DNA of 64,000 nt, taken from NCBI GenBank assembly GCA_964527215.1, contig CAZGNZ010000014.1, forward strand, positions 29,522-93,521, given 5' to 3'. Positions 36,801-45,010 of the stretch are shown piece by piece; the stretch's first letter is position 1; every line of letters begins with the position of its first letter. This DNA comes from CAZGNZ01 sp964527215. GTDB lineage: Bacteria; Fidelibacterota; Marinisomatia; SCGC-AAA003-L08; JACNLC01. The notes beneath the pieces were generated by a model. It worked only from the letters and a program-made list of their open reading frames with translations. It did not search any database and was not told the origin of the DNA. The translations under genes and the position numbers were made by a program.

Positions 36801-36863
36801 TACTTTGTTAAAATGGACCACAGCGGCGGAACCCTCTCACAGAAGGTGACACTGCTCAAATAA
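33834..36863 (+). CDS. Secreted multi-domain carbohydrate-binding protein with dockerin and T9SS sorting domain
   Basis: 1009 residues. Seen: a signal peptide (1-22) and two jelly-roll, CBM-like modules (about 25-245 and 250-430). A fibronectin III module (about 433-535) and a CBM9-like module (about 545-755, FMADGDLSEWYDSDIMPFE) follow. A two-repeat dockerin lies at 762-822 (DVNEDGNLDILDVV, DANTDGSVDILDVV). The protein ends with a type A T9SS domain from about 923 (SYPNPFNPVANINFYIP ... GIYFVKMD). No catalytic motif was recognised. I infer a surface-exposed glycan-binding protein exported by the type IX system. It is the first gene of the receptor cluster, with AGGAG before the ATG, and hairpins downstream may favour its expression over the receptor. 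Confidence 0.8.
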   Translation: MSKRMLQLITVLTASFALMMGQMEQVVNSFDAAPADTNYWAWFEQISSGNPDVSGHYQVSDNADSELGWINVDYIGDPVQVGDGAIQMEWSAHNIEGWGGYSKLEHWHPDSLGVYDFSNYDSISFWYYNAVPQSDGGSTHFRFNLQECSDSPNGPNTTNVADVEYYYSFHYVLDNEPGWNKITMPIENGANWSGEGFNLTGWSGIVGNETLDKDQIKGFSFEFSIGGAGEGNYSQGTFIVDHLALVGPSEVELIFFNGMAVPNDVTLNQPWSGSVVVTDADAFTPETNSLLWSAGAQWAGPIFALNNPANMFVSWEIDSVQFKIKAPAELGQLRLHFSDTWEDTEGDFPFEAHYMLEPEDVGYDGTWKEVKIAMADFDLNGGYWNVDHLEEGVFDYNAVGAFGILASGGDYSGLEIYLDEMWTGDPEVDVIGSDPPTGVTAIPSDYYNLVIWQDVEGEEGEVYNVYASQSPIVDLEDSSVDLVASAVLEGLQTGIHYLKYPLMDTNVDYYYAVTCTDMAGNVSDPGFSAMVSNTAKGIPTISLTVPSEFMADGDLSEWYDSDIMPFELYPEDYYVPAPGTVDDSDDLYGTIWMAIDDDNLYLAGDVFDDVYHLGEGNWWDNDAFQFYFGLYDWRGPKHTAYNRGAEPDYGMYVNENTCQLDAPTNTQVWENMTEHFYFEGFNPDYIFEVAIPLDTLAARGGDTRFYPGNGMRIAMELYFHDNDGAGWEGNLGMSPYNTDLAWQSPTQWTYSWIGDQDGYCAPDGDVNEDGNLDILDVVQVVGVILGTVDLGDAVCHADANTDGSVDILDVVILVDLILNPPARADLANNATVINDEGQVTIEADGIVGGVQLVLTHGDDFSIDLTNNALIADSHTENGKTTVVVVNPEGDLFTATGSFVIEDAVAASGNGYVDVEIAGQYALLSSYPNPFNPVANINFYIPSDSNVKVGVYNILGQQVATLTNDFLSRGSYSVQWNGTSDLGQSMASGIYFVKMDHSGGTLSQKVTLLK

Positions 36864-36895
36864 TTGATGATGTTTCGGATAATCGAAATCATCAA
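36864..36895 (+). repeat. Hairpin directly after the CBM/dockerin gene
   Basis: Starting on the base after the TAA stop, TTGATGAT-G-TTTCG pairs with CGAAATCATCAA across a 6-nt loop: 12 or more pairs with one bulged G. No T-run follows, so it is more likely an mRNA 3'-end stabiliser or processing site than a terminator. Confidence 0.6.
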
Positions 36896-36915
36896 TCAGG
36901 AATGATACTAGCGAT

Positions 36916-36946
36916 GCAGGGGGGAGCTTTGCGGCTTTCCCCCTGC
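36916..36946 (+). promoter_or_regulatory. GC-rich hairpin before the TonB receptor, overlapping a sigma-54-like element
   Basis: GCAGGGGG pairs with CCCCCTGC (36939-36946). No T-run follows. The left arm and loop also contain GG-N10-GC with TTTGC at 36928-36932, the invariant parts of a sigma-54 promoter, though the flanking bases are poor. It lies 23 nt before the receptor ATG. It could attenuate the receptor transcript or drive its own promoter; the sequence does not decide. Confidence 0.45.
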
Positions 36947-36968
36947 AATAATCAAGGAAAGCAAAGGA

Positions 36969-39713
36969 ATGTTAAAGACTGGTATGAATCTGTTGAAAAA
37001 AATGCTCCTAATTATGCCAATGATCGCATTGGGCCTCGGCGGAACCACCGGGAAAATTTCAGGCAAGATCATCAACTCCGATAACGGAGATCCGCTGCCG
37101 GGCGCGAATATCATGGTGCTGGACACCTATTTGGGAGCGGCGGCTGACGGAGACGGGCAGTTTATGATTATCAACGTGCCGCCTGGCATATATTCCATCA
37201 TGGTGCAGATGATCGGATATGAATCCAAGAAAATTACCGATGTGACTGTCTCTGTCAACAGAACCACCAGTTTGGATATCGATCTGGCACCCACCATGCT
37301 GGAAGGGCAGATGGTGGTGGTTCAGGCAGAACGGATCGCAGAACGAAAAGACCAGACAGGAACCATAAAAAACGTGTCCGCGGATCAGATCGGCATTTTG
37401 CCGGTAGAAAACATAGACGCGGTTGTTCAGATGCAGGCCGGTATTGTGGCCGGTCATTTCCGCGGTGGGCGGGATACGGAAGTAACCTACCTGATCGACG
37501 GCGTGGCCGTGGATGAAGCCTATGACGGTACGTCTGCAGCCGTGGATGTGGAAGCCGATGCCGTTCAGGATCTGGAAGTAATTACCGGCACCTTCAATGC
37601 CGAATACGGCAATGCCATGAGCGGTGTTGTCAATGCAGTGACAAAAGACGGCGGCAACGAGTTTCACGGCTCCTATTCTATTGGGCTGGGAAATTACTTC
37701 ACCGGCAATGATGATGTCTTCATTGGCCTGAAACCTCACGATTATGACCGCAATCAGGATTACAAATTCCAGCTGAGCGGTCCCGTTATCAAAGACAATG
37801 TCACCTTTTTCATTAACTGGCGGAAACAAAGCAATAAAAATCATCTGAACGGAATCCGTCTTTTTAATCCATGGGACTACAGCAATTTCCACTCAACAAA
37901 TCCGGCCGAATGGATTTTTAATTATTCCGGCGACCTGGCCTATATCCCCATGGAATGGGATGAGAATGAATCCCGAATGGCCAAGCTCACTTTTAATATT
38001 ATAAAAAACATCAAATTTTCTTTGATGTACACTTTGAATGATGATATCTGGCGGGACTATAACCATTCGTTCAAATACAATCCCGACGGTCGGAATTCCT
38101 CCTATCGAACCACTCATTTTTATACTGCCAGTCTGAATCACATGATCACTGAAAAACTCTTTTACGAATTTAAAACCTCCTATATTGACAATAACGGAGG
38201 CTGGTACCTGTACGAAGATCCGCTGGATGACAGGTATCTGAATGATATTTATCTGGATTCGTACGGATCGGGTTTCAATACCGGCGGACAGGAAGCACAG
38301 TTTGACCGCACCGGTGAATTCCAGGGGAAAGGCCACAGCCGGCGCCGGTCTGAAGAATGGAATTACAAGTTTGACATTACCTGGCAGGCCAACACCATTC
38401 ACAGTTTTAAAACTGGGTTTGATTTTACCCGCCATACGCTGGACAATGAATGGCATCTCATTCGGAATGCCTTTGCAGGCACGGATTCATCGGGATTTGC
38501 ATATGAACCGGAAATTTTCTACAGCGGCACGGAATATGCCGATGTCTATGTCATGAAACCGGAAGCCCTCGCGCTGTATATTCAGGATAAAATGGAGTTT
38601 GATGATATGGTCATCAACTTCGGGCTTCGGTATGATCAATATGATCCCAAGACCAAGTATCCCTCCGACCGGCGGAATCCGGCCAATCTGCTGAATCGCC
38701 CGGAAGAGGAAATGTCTGATTATCTGGATGCAGATGTAAAAAGCCAGATCAGTCCGCGTTTCGGCCTGGCCTATCAGCTGGGCAATGCCGCAGTGCTCCA
38801 TTTCAGTTACGGTCATTTTTTCCAGACTCCGCCCATGTATTCCTTTTATGATAACGGGTATCACGAGCATGAAGGCGAATGGGAAGGCTTTTTCGTCAGT
38901 TCAAAGGATTTTGTTACGACCCATGGCAACTCCCAGCTGGATGCCCAGAAAACGGTTTCCTATGAAGTAGGCCTGTGGCAGGAGCTGGCTCAGGGAATGG
39001 GATTGGAAGTGGCTCTGTTCTATCGGGATATCTACGACCTGTTAAGTACAAAAGTGGTCACCACCTACAATCAGGTGGAATACGGCCTGTACACCAACAA
39101 GGACTACGGAAATGTAAGAGGACTGGAAGTCAAACTGGATTATCATTACAGCAATCTGGCCGCCTATCTGAATTATACACTGCAGTACACCCGTGGAAAT
39201 GCCGACAGCCCGACTCAGGCATTTGACCGTGCCGGAAACAACCAGGATCCGGTCAACAAACTGTACACAATGCCCTGGGATCAGCGGCACACGCTCAATG
39301 CAACACTGGGCTATAACACTCCGACTTACGGTGCGTCCATTACCGGATATTTTAATTCAGGCACAACATACACCTACGGCCCTCCGGGCGACAGCCGGCT
39401 GTCACGCATCAATCTGGGTCCCAATAACGATTATAAACCCGCCGGTTATTATGCCGATTTCACGGGGTATACCCATATAAAAATCAATGATAGATTCGGC
39501 CTGAAACTGGGCCTCAACATCTATAACGTCTTTGATCGCAAGAACGAAGTTGATGTCAACGGAAATACCGGCCGCGCCTATTCATCACTTGTGACGGAAC
39601 AGGATGTCGAATCCCATCAGAGCAGCTACAATGCCTATGAGGATACTTATCAGAATCCATCCATGTATTCCGCTCCCCGAATGGTCAAGTTCAGTATGTC
39701 CGTTACATTTTAA
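36969..39713 (+). CDS. TonB-dependent outer-membrane receptor (SusC-like position)
   Basis: 914 residues. Seen: a signal segment (1-25), an N-terminal carboxypeptidase-regulatory-like beta-sandwich (about 28-110, GKISGKIINSDNGDPLPGAN), a plug domain (about 125-235, GRDTEVTYLIDGVAVDEAYD and NAEYGNAMSGVVNAVTKDGG), then a 22-strand-type barrel ending in the C-terminal Phe of MVKFSMSVTF. Known: it imports oligosaccharides or other large ligands using TonB energy. The N-terminal extension is shared with SusC-type receptors, but no SusD gene follows. AAGGAAA precedes the ATG; an in-frame ATG five codons later is possible. The next gene starts 12 nt downstream. Confidence 0.9.
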   Translation: MLKTGMNLLKKMLLIMPMIALGLGGTTGKISGKIINSDNGDPLPGANIMVLDTYLGAAADGDGQFMIINVPPGIYSIMVQMIGYESKKITDVTVSVNRTTSLDIDLAPTMLEGQMVVVQAERIAERKDQTGTIKNVSADQIGILPVENIDAVVQMQAGIVAGHFRGGRDTEVTYLIDGVAVDEAYDGTSAAVDVEADAVQDLEVITGTFNAEYGNAMSGVVNAVTKDGGNEFHGSYSIGLGNYFTGNDDVFIGLKPHDYDRNQDYKFQLSGPVIKDNVTFFINWRKQSNKNHLNGIRLFNPWDYSNFHSTNPAEWIFNYSGDLAYIPMEWDENESRMAKLTFNIIKNIKFSLMYTLNDDIWRDYNHSFKYNPDGRNSSYRTTHFYTASLNHMITEKLFYEFKTSYIDNNGGWYLYEDPLDDRYLNDIYLDSYGSGFNTGGQEAQFDRTGEFQGKGHSRRRSEEWNYKFDITWQANTIHSFKTGFDFTRHTLDNEWHLIRNAFAGTDSSGFAYEPEIFYSGTEYADVYVMKPEALALYIQDKMEFDDMVINFGLRYDQYDPKTKYPSDRRNPANLLNRPEEEMSDYLDADVKSQISPRFGLAYQLGNAAVLHFSYGHFFQTPPMYSFYDNGYHEHEGEWEGFFVSSKDFVTTHGNSQLDAQKTVSYEVGLWQELAQGMGLEVALFYRDIYDLLSTKVVTTYNQVEYGLYTNKDYGNVRGLEVKLDYHYSNLAAYLNYTLQYTRGNADSPTQAFDRAGNNQDPVNKLYTMPWDQRHTLNATLGYNTPTYGASITGYFNSGTTYTYGPPGDSRLSRINLGPNNDYKPAGYYADFTGYTHIKINDRFGLKLGLNIYNVFDRKNEVDVNGNTGRAYSSLVTEQDVESHQSSYNAYEDTYQNPSMYSAPRMVKFSMSVTF

Positions 39714-39725
39714 TACGAGGTCGCA

Positions 39726-42700
39726 ATGATTGAACGAATGAGAAGAATTTTGTCCCTCCTGATTCTGATGCTGACAGCCACATTTTTGGCAGCCCAGGGG
39801 AAACCGTATGAAGGTCCGGAAGATCCGGCCGGGGACGTCGGTGCTGTTCGTGAAGGATATATGAACGGCAACCGTATCTATCTCTATTTCCAGAATACCA
39901 CGGAACTGGCGGACTGGTTCTCCGGCTGCGGAACACTGTACTCCCGCTGGCCCAACAATCTGGATGGAGTGCGCATGCTGGACGGTGTGGCCCTGTTGGT
40001 CGGTGCACAGGTGTTTATCCATGATGACGGTGACCCCGGCACCACTGATACCGAACCGGAGGAAAATTACATCAACGTGATGGCATTCCCGGATAATTAC
40101 CACACCCTGAATTATCTTCAGACAAGCTACCGGGAAGAAATGGACCGGGACATCACCGGAAATATCAACTGGGGTTTCTACCCCGTTTTCGGATACTTCA
40201 ACCCCGGCAGTGAATACCCCGCCATGAGCAATATTGAAGATTCCTGGCCTCTCGAAGGCTGGCCCTCCACCGGATGGGAAACCAAATGGCCGGGAGAATG
40301 GGACGGGCGGTTCGGCCGCGGTGTCCGTTATGCCGATCTGGAAACCTATTTCGTGGTGAATGATGCCCACGATCTGGAATATCTGGATATCTCCGACGTC
40401 TCGGTACGCTATTATCCCAGACCGGGACACACTATTGGCGAGCCCCGAACCGAAATGTACTGGGTGGAAGATGCACTGGCTACCGGCTACGATGACGGCG
40501 TGAATTACATCAATATGGAATCCGATGGTGTCGGAACTGTCTGGACAGCAGAGAATGCCGATGTCGTGTCCCAGCCTGACACAGTGAACAACAGCGGTTT
40601 TGCCTTTGAACTGACCTCTGACGGCTCCGGTGCCATGCTGCGAACGGATTTATCGCATTTTCTGGATGACGGGGAACGCTACGAGCTGAAATTTGACCTC
40701 AAGCCCGGTAATGACCTGAGCAGCTGGTTTGCCTTTGTCGGTCACAGCACTTCTGAATTTGACGGTGAGGAGGACAGTACCCTTGTCTATGTGTCGAATG
40801 CAGATGACGGTCCGGACTGGCAGTCTGTGAGCTACACATTTACCTATGATGAAGATGATACCCGGTTTTTCGGCGTCATGCTGGATGATGATTCTCCCGG
40901 CGGGTCGCTGTATCTGGATAACTTATCCATTCGGGAAGCACCCTGGGTGACCTTCCAGCAGGGCGAACCCTGGGGCGGTCTTGGGCTGCGTGTGGAACAG
41001 CGGGGGTTCCAGTGGAACAATCCCCAGGCCCGGGATGCATTATTCTGGGAATACACCATCGCAAATATTTCGGATTATGATCTGACCCGGGTAGCCTTTG
41101 GTTACTGGGTGGATAACGGAATCGGCGGTGAGAGGGATGATGAATACGGCTATTTTGACTCCCAGACCGACCTGGCATATTCGTGGGATGACGACGGCGA
41201 AGGTGCCGCCGGACTGCCGACGGGAACGATGGGATTTGCTTATCTGGAGAGTCCGGGACTGGGATTCGATGATCTGGATAATGACAATGACGGGCTGAAG
41301 GATGAACGTCGGGACAATGAAGCGGGCAGTCTGATTGGTCCCACTGAGGGTATTGATAATCTGGCAGCCTTTCTCGAATTCTATTCCCTTACGGAAGATG
41401 ACCTGAAAGAACACTGGTCAGGCGATGAAGATCAGGACTGGGAAGACGGAATAGACACGGACGGCGATGGGGTGTATGACCTCAGCGAATATGCCGGTGA
41501 TGATGTGGGACTGGATGGCGTGGGACCCTTCGATCTGAATTACGAAGGTCCCGATGAAGGCGAATGTGACCATATGCCCAGTTTCCAGGAAGGTGTGGGC
41601 TGCGAACCCAACTTCAATGCCACCGATGTTTCTGAATCCGATATGGTGGGTTTGACCTCCTTCCAGATGTTCCCCATTGACAGCCACTCCCAGTCCAACG
41701 ACACAAAATGGTTCAAGAACGATCATATCATGTGGGATCTGGTAGCAGCGCAGGAACTTCAGGAATTCAGCGGCAATATCTATTCCAATCTGGTGGAGCT
41801 GTTTGCCTCCGGTGTTTTCCCATTGTATAAGGGCCGCACTGAACGGATTTCGATGGCCGAACTCCATTCGGATGATTCCTCCGATCTGCTTTCCGGTGAA
41901 GGCCATCCCGCTCCGGCATTGTATGAACTGAAACGCATTGTTCAGGTGATTTATGAGAAAGACTACCGCTTTGCCCAGCCGCCGAAAATGCCCACCCTGA
42001 CGGCAACGGCAGGGGACGGGCAGGTCATCCTGACCTGGGACGACGTGGCGGATACCAGGACACGCGATCCCTTCGTCGGCAATATCAATGATTTTGAAGG
42101 CTACAAACTGTATCGATCCACTGACCGCTATTTTGCTGATTCAGAAATCATTACCGACGGTTTCGGCACGCCAACCTTTAAAAAACCCATTTTCCAGTGC
42201 GATCTGGCAGATGATCTGACGGGCTTTACCGATTTCGGACTGATCAACGGTATGGGGTATTATCTGGGCGATGACAGCGGAATCACGCATCAGTACATCG
42301 ATACTTCTGTTGAAAACGGCCGAACATACTACTATGCGCTGGTGGCGTACGATTTCGGCGCACCCGATATTGGCCCCGGCATAGCACCCTCCGAAAACAA
42401 TACCGTTATTGACCTGGATGAGTACGAGCAGATTCGGGGTATGGGGCCCAATGTGGCTGAAGTGGTTCCTCATGCAATCGCCGGGGGATATGTGCCGCCG
42501 GAGATTATCATGAAGGATACACTGCTGTTCGGAACGGGCAGTATCCAGCCCGAAATTTTGGCCCACGGCGGACTCAAATACGGGCATGATTATGAAGTAA
42601 CCTTTTTTACCGATACGGTCACTACCGGCGGAGACTCTCCGGAACCGGAGATGAATGACTATTTCCATGAGGCGGTCCTGTACACCGCCAGCGGCGTACG

Positions 42701-43742
42701 GGTTTTTGACGCGACCGATTCTGTAGAAGTGTATGTGGAAAATCCGGACAGATTTTCCGGTACGAACCTGGTTTACAATGACTCCCTTCTGTACTGGTCA
42801 ATCAATACCGAGCGGGTAGTGGGCACAGATGTGTTTGACGGACTGAGACTGACAATTGATCAGCCGTATGAAACAGCGTCCTTTGACTACTCCAATTCCG
42901 GATGGCGGATTGGAAACGGAACCATGTATGTTTCTCCATCGGAGCGGGAATCCACCCTGATGCCCTGGGATTATGACATCATTTTCCTTCCGGAAGATTC
43001 ATTGTTCACACCGACTATGACCAACCGGTCCAATGTTCGTGATGAAACCGATACCCGGCTCAGCTCTTCCATCCTCCTGACACAGCAGCCGGTGAATTTC
43101 ATGGTCGTTAATCGGAATCTGTTTAACGAAGACGGAACCAACATGATTATGGAAATGCTGGTGCATGATGCGAACAATAATGACACCTTCGAGCTGTTTG
43201 AAGACCGCATTCTGGTGGGCGGGAAAGGCGAAACGGACTCTGGTTCCATGCGATGGGGCGGGACCGTGTTTGTAATTGATTTCTTCAATGTTACGGAAGA
43301 CGATTACCCTGAACCCGGGGATGAGTACTTCTGCACCTTCAGACGTCCGTTTGCGCTCAGCGATACCCTGAGTTTCTCCGTGACCTATCACGATTCAGTG
43401 GATGTATCCGATCTGAAGATGAAAATGGAGGCCATTAAGGTAGTACCCAATCCATATATCGCTACCAATGAGATGGAGACGGCACTGCAGAACGCCACCC
43501 TGAATCAGCGGCGGAAGCTTATGTTCACGCACATACCGGCATCCTGCTCCATCAAGATCTTTACCGTCAGCGGTGTGTTTGTGGATAAGATTGATGTGGA
43601 AAATGAACCGGATGACGGAAAAGTGTTCTGGGATATGCTGACCAGGGAAGGCCTTGAAATAGCTGCCGGGATGTATATCTATCATGTCAAAGCCCATGAA
43701 ACCGGTGATGAGAAAATGGGCAAATTCGCGGTCATTAAATAA
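39726..43742 (+). CDS. Large secreted T9SS protein paired with the TonB receptor, function unknown
   Basis: 1338 residues. Seen: a signal peptide (1-23) and a CBM4/9-like module (about 258-405, NNSGFAFELTSDGSGAMLRT). Calcium-loop segments follow (DLDNDNDGLKDERRDNEAG near 517, DGIDTDGDGVYDLSEYAGDD near 575), with DVSESDMVGLTSFQMFPIDS near 640. A fibronectin III module lies at about 755-890. A type A T9SS sorting region ends the protein (KVVPNPYIATNEME near 1235 to GMYIYHVKA). GAGG precedes the ATG. I do not recognise a catalytic domain. Its place 12 nt after the receptor, where SusD normally lies, suggests a surface partner that binds substrate for the receptor; this is inference. Confidence 0.75.
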   Translation: MIERMRRILSLLILMLTATFLAAQGKPYEGPEDPAGDVGAVREGYMNGNRIYLYFQNTTELADWFSGCGTLYSRWPNNLDGVRMLDGVALLVGAQVFIHDDGDPGTTDTEPEENYINVMAFPDNYHTLNYLQTSYREEMDRDITGNINWGFYPVFGYFNPGSEYPAMSNIEDSWPLEGWPSTGWETKWPGEWDGRFGRGVRYADLETYFVVNDAHDLEYLDISDVSVRYYPRPGHTIGEPRTEMYWVEDALATGYDDGVNYINMESDGVGTVWTAENADVVSQPDTVNNSGFAFELTSDGSGAMLRTDLSHFLDDGERYELKFDLKPGNDLSSWFAFVGHSTSEFDGEEDSTLVYVSNADDGPDWQSVSYTFTYDEDDTRFFGVMLDDDSPGGSLYLDNLSIREAPWVTFQQGEPWGGLGLRVEQRGFQWNNPQARDALFWEYTIANISDYDLTRVAFGYWVDNGIGGERDDEYGYFDSQTDLAYSWDDDGEGAAGLPTGTMGFAYLESPGLGFDDLDNDNDGLKDERRDNEAGSLIGPTEGIDNLAAFLEFYSLTEDDLKEHWSGDEDQDWEDGIDTDGDGVYDLSEYAGDDVGLDGVGPFDLNYEGPDEGECDHMPSFQEGVGCEPNFNATDVSESDMVGLTSFQMFPIDSHSQSNDTKWFKNDHIMWDLVAAQELQEFSGNIYSNLVELFASGVFPLYKGRTERISMAELHSDDSSDLLSGEGHPAPALYELKRIVQVIYEKDYRFAQPPKMPTLTATAGDGQVILTWDDVADTRTRDPFVGNINDFEGYKLYRSTDRYFADSEIITDGFGTPTFKKPIFQCDLADDLTGFTDFGLINGMGYYLGDDSGITHQYIDTSVENGRTYYYALVAYDFGAPDIGPGIAPSENNTVIDLDEYEQIRGMGPNVAEVVPHAIAGGYVPPEIIMKDTLLFGTGSIQPEILAHGGLKYGHDYEVTFFTDTVTTGGDSPEPEMNDYFHEAVLYTASGVRVFDATDSVEVYVENPDRFSGTNLVYNDSLLYWSINTERVVGTDVFDGLRLTIDQPYETASFDYSNSGWRIGNGTMYVSPSERESTLMPWDYDIIFLPEDSLFTPTMTNRSNVRDETDTRLSSSILLTQQPVNFMVVNRNLFNEDGTNMIMEMLVHDANNNDTFELFEDRILVGGKGETDSGSMRWGGTVFVIDFFNVTEDDYPEPGDEYFCTFRRPFALSDTLSFSVTYHDSVDVSDLKMKMEAIKVVPNPYIATNEMETALQNATLNQRRKLMFTHIPASCSIKIFTVSGVFVDKIDVENEPDDGKVFWDMLTREGLEIAAGMYIYHVKAHETGDEKMGKFAVIK

Positions 43743-43753
43743 GAGTAAGAATT

Positions 43754-44815
43754 ATGATAAAGCAAAAGCCTGTTACAAAGATTATTCTGACAATTGTCTT
43801 TTTAATGACAACTCTCTGGTCCCAGTCGCCGGACAGAGTGGGAACCACTGCTGCCAGTTTCCTGGAACTGGGGATCGGCAGTGCCGCCAATGCCATGGGG
43901 GAAGCCTATGTCAGCCTGGCGGGAGATCTGACCTCCATTTACTGGAATCCCGCCGGTCTGGCATCCATGGAGCGCAGTTCTGCTTCATTCATGTACCAGC
44001 CGTGGGTTGTGGATATTAACAACTACTTCAGTGCTGCCGGTGTGGTGATCCCGAATGTGGGCACCATCGGACTTGGGATGACCTTTGTCGATTATGGTGA
44101 TATCATTGTCACCACTGTGGATTACCAGGATGGCACCGGCGAAGTGTATTCCCCGGGTGAATTTGCCGCCAGTCTGTCCTTCGGCCGCAAAATAGTTTCG
44201 TGGTTTGCCTTCGGCGCTTCTGCCAAATTTGTTTCCTCCAACATCAAGCATACCGACGCCAAGGCATTTGCACTGGATCTGGGTGCCATTGTGACGACCG
44301 ATTTTTTCACACCGACCGGAAAAAAGGAAGACGGTATGAAGATCGGAATGAGCATTTCAAATTACGGCACGCGCATGACCTACCGCGGAATTGATACCTA
44401 TGAAAAAGTGGATATCCTGCCCGATGAGGACGGCAACTATGGTGATGCCCTTGTGGAATTTAAAACCGACAGCTGGGAACTGCCGCTGATTTTCCGAATC
44501 GGCACCTCAGTCAATGTTGTAAAAAGCCACAATCACAGACTCACCATTGCCGTCGACGCACTTCACCCCAACAACAACGAGGAATCTGTGAATGTGGGGG
44601 GGGAGTATGAAATGCGGGTGCAGGGCCTGGGCAGTCTGTATGCCCGCAGCGGCTATAAAGGACTTTTCATGGATTACTCCCAGTACGGAGCAACATTTGG
44701 GGCCGGTCTCAAAGTGAACCTGATGGGCAATCAGGGACTGGTGATTGACTATTCCAGGAATTCACTGCGGACTCTGGGAGACATTTCCGCCTTTACCGTC
44801 AGTTTTGTGTTTTGA
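43754..44815 (+). CDS. PorV/PorQ-family outer-membrane barrel protein
   Basis: 353 residues. Seen: a signal peptide (1-23), then the family start VGTTAASFLELGIGSAANAM and GEAYVSLAGDLTSIYWNPAG. Repeated beta-barrel strands follow, ending in SAFTVSFVF with a terminal Phe. This matches the PorV/PorQ (FadL-like) family. Known: PorV shuttles T9SS cargo from the translocon to the attachment complex. With two T9SS-tagged proteins just upstream, I infer a cargo-dedicated PorV paralogue. It starts 11 nt after the previous stop and is the last gene before a probable terminator. Confidence 0.82.
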   Translation: MIKQKPVTKIILTIVFLMTTLWSQSPDRVGTTAASFLELGIGSAANAMGEAYVSLAGDLTSIYWNPAGLASMERSSASFMYQPWVVDINNYFSAAGVVIPNVGTIGLGMTFVDYGDIIVTTVDYQDGTGEVYSPGEFAASLSFGRKIVSWFAFGASAKFVSSNIKHTDAKAFALDLGAIVTTDFFTPTGKKEDGMKIGMSISNYGTRMTYRGIDTYEKVDILPDEDGNYGDALVEFKTDSWELPLIFRIGTSVNVVKSHNHRLTIAVDALHPNNNEESVNVGGEYEMRVQGLGSLYARSGYKGLFMDYSQYGATFGAGLKVNLMGNQGLVIDYSRNSLRTLGDISAFTVSFVF

Positions 44816-44874
44816 CGGGGATTTGTTTCTGAGCTGCCGATGATCCGGAATTCAGCTGAATGAACATTCTTCTT

Positions 44875-44905
44875 GCGGCGGTCAGCAGACCGTCGCATTT
44901 ATATT
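44875..44905 (+). terminator. Probable terminator after the PorV-like gene
   Basis: GCGGCGGTC (44875-44883), loop AGCA, and GACCGTCGC (44888-44896) give nine pairs including one G-U, followed by ATTTATATT. The T-run is interrupted, so it is weaker than the bat terminator. It would separate the receptor transcript from the enzyme genes. Confidence 0.55.
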
Positions 44906-45010
44906 AAACAACCATCATGGAAAGATTGAACTGACAGTTCGGACATGACCGGAAGGGCAGTCCGTCTTCACTGAACCACCGTTTTTGAAAGGAAATTAAA
45001 CTTCAAATTT

